Shown here piece after piece: positions 63,346 through 64,000 of a stretch of 64,000 nt of DNA; positions within the stretch are counted from its first letter, which is position 1, and every line of letters starts with the position of its first letter. The stretch comes from Seminavis robusta. Its lineage: Eukaryota > Bacillariophyta > Bacillariophyceae > Naviculales > Naviculaceae. The notes under the pieces are model-generated. The model was not told where the DNA came from and did no database searches. It worked only from the letters and a program-made list of their open reading frames with translations. Made by a program: the position numbers and the translations under genes. Location of the stretch: NCBI GenBank assembly GCA_903772945.1, contig CAICTM010000033.1:62001-126000 (forward strand). Direction: 5' to 3'.

Positions 63346-64000
63346 CTGCTGCACGTAATACTACGGTACCACAGGCTTCATCCAGTTATCAAACGAATCT
63401 ACAGTACTGTAGTAGTACCTCCACCAGTAGACTGCCAACTGATGCCCTGCATTGCATTGCTCACGGCTTGGCGCTGTTGCCAAATCCCACCAAAGCTACC
63501 AAGGAAACGGCATTTGGAACTAGCTAGATTAAGTTATTGCACAGTTTGTGCCTGGCTGGCTGGGCTCGCACCTCGTACCGGTACGGGTACCACAGTCGTC
63601 TCGTCTCGTTTACACCTGAGTCTTCACCAAAATAATAATGCTTCCGGTTGGCTTGTTCCTACCGTACACCTAGCTGCGCATCCACACTTGCTTGGAAGTC
63701 CTGGTTGATTTCACAATTTCGTTCGCCATCTCTTAATCTGCAATTTTGGCCAGACCAGACACAGACCACCGTCGAGATGTACGATTGTGCTGACTCTTTG
63801 AGTGAGAAACCATCCAAACCATAGCCACGAAGATCTTTCCACTTTGACTGTACTATAGAATCAAACACCGAGCAAACTGTCTTGCTTGGTTCTATTCTAT
63901 TCTTTCATCACAATGACATCCTGCAGTCCACCGGACCAAACCAAGACCGGACCACAACAGCTCCCAACATTTTTGTCGATCAGCTGTGCTTCTTTGTATG
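63346..64000. other. intergenic, window end
   Basis: No gene is seen in the last 655 bp. A TACCGGTACGGGTACC stretch lies near 63576. Confidence 0.35.

Overview
The window looks like nuclear DNA of a diatom, most likely a pennate one. This is inference from content. Genes are short, intron-poor and on both strands, and introns are 80-130 nt with GT-AG ends. Two proteins carry plastid-type leaders with a Phe near the cleavage site (an FKBP with an added twin-Arg lumen signal, and a GST). There are also families often expanded in diatoms: membrane-anchored LRR proteins, F-box-like/ankyrin proteins with GHLEMLKWAxENGCPW repeats, a class C 7TM receptor and a hybrid histidine kinase. There are no bacterial operons, no CRISPR array and no rRNA. 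About 28 protein genes and one tRNA were found.

Layout. 0-10 kb: a GNAT-like protein (-), a PCID2/Thp1 mRNA-export factor (+), an LRR membrane protein in five exons (+), and two paralogous single-pass membrane proteins that share a phase-1 intron (one -, one +). 10-22 kb: a tRNA-Tyr gene with two internal insertions, two related small proteins, a Golgi-type sulfotransferase, a secreted clostripain-like protease and a thylakoid-lumen FKBP. 22-32 kb: a small tail-anchored protein, a 1276-aa hybrid histidine kinase (-), a four-TM protein and a berberine-bridge-type FAD oxidase whose 3' end is tandemly duplicated. 32-46 kb: a large multi-TM protein with a Cys-rich ectodomain (-), a second LRR protein (-), an ankyrin protein (+), a pair of HSP20-like proteins and a GST. 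46-64 kb: a pair of Arg/Ser-rich small proteins with a shared C-terminal motif, a MITE-like element between them, a PKG-type kinase, a long low-complexity protein, a secreted metallo-beta-lactamase-fold enzyme, a class C 7TM receptor and a small membrane protein.

The most unusual object is the tRNA-Tyr gene at 10890-11059. Besides a canonical 15-nt intron at 37/38 it has an 82-nt insertion in the 5' strand of the T stem. That insertion has spliceosomal signals (GTGAGT, CTAAC, ACCAG), and removing it restores a perfect cloverleaf. Next is the PKG gene, where an 11-nt microexon lies between two introns that are visibly copies of each other, suggesting a recent intron gain. Four local paralogue pairs, a 319-bp foldback element full of TTACTG/CAGTAA hexamers, and strong enrichment of CTAGCTAG in non-coding DNA are also notable.

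The genes do not form one pathway. Several belong to sensing and signalling (histidine kinase, class C receptor, cyclic-nucleotide-regulated kinase, LRR proteins) or to the secretory route (protease, sulfotransferase, MBL enzyme). All assignments come from reading motifs; no database search was run. Exon joins are predictions from splice signals plus frame and family continuity.
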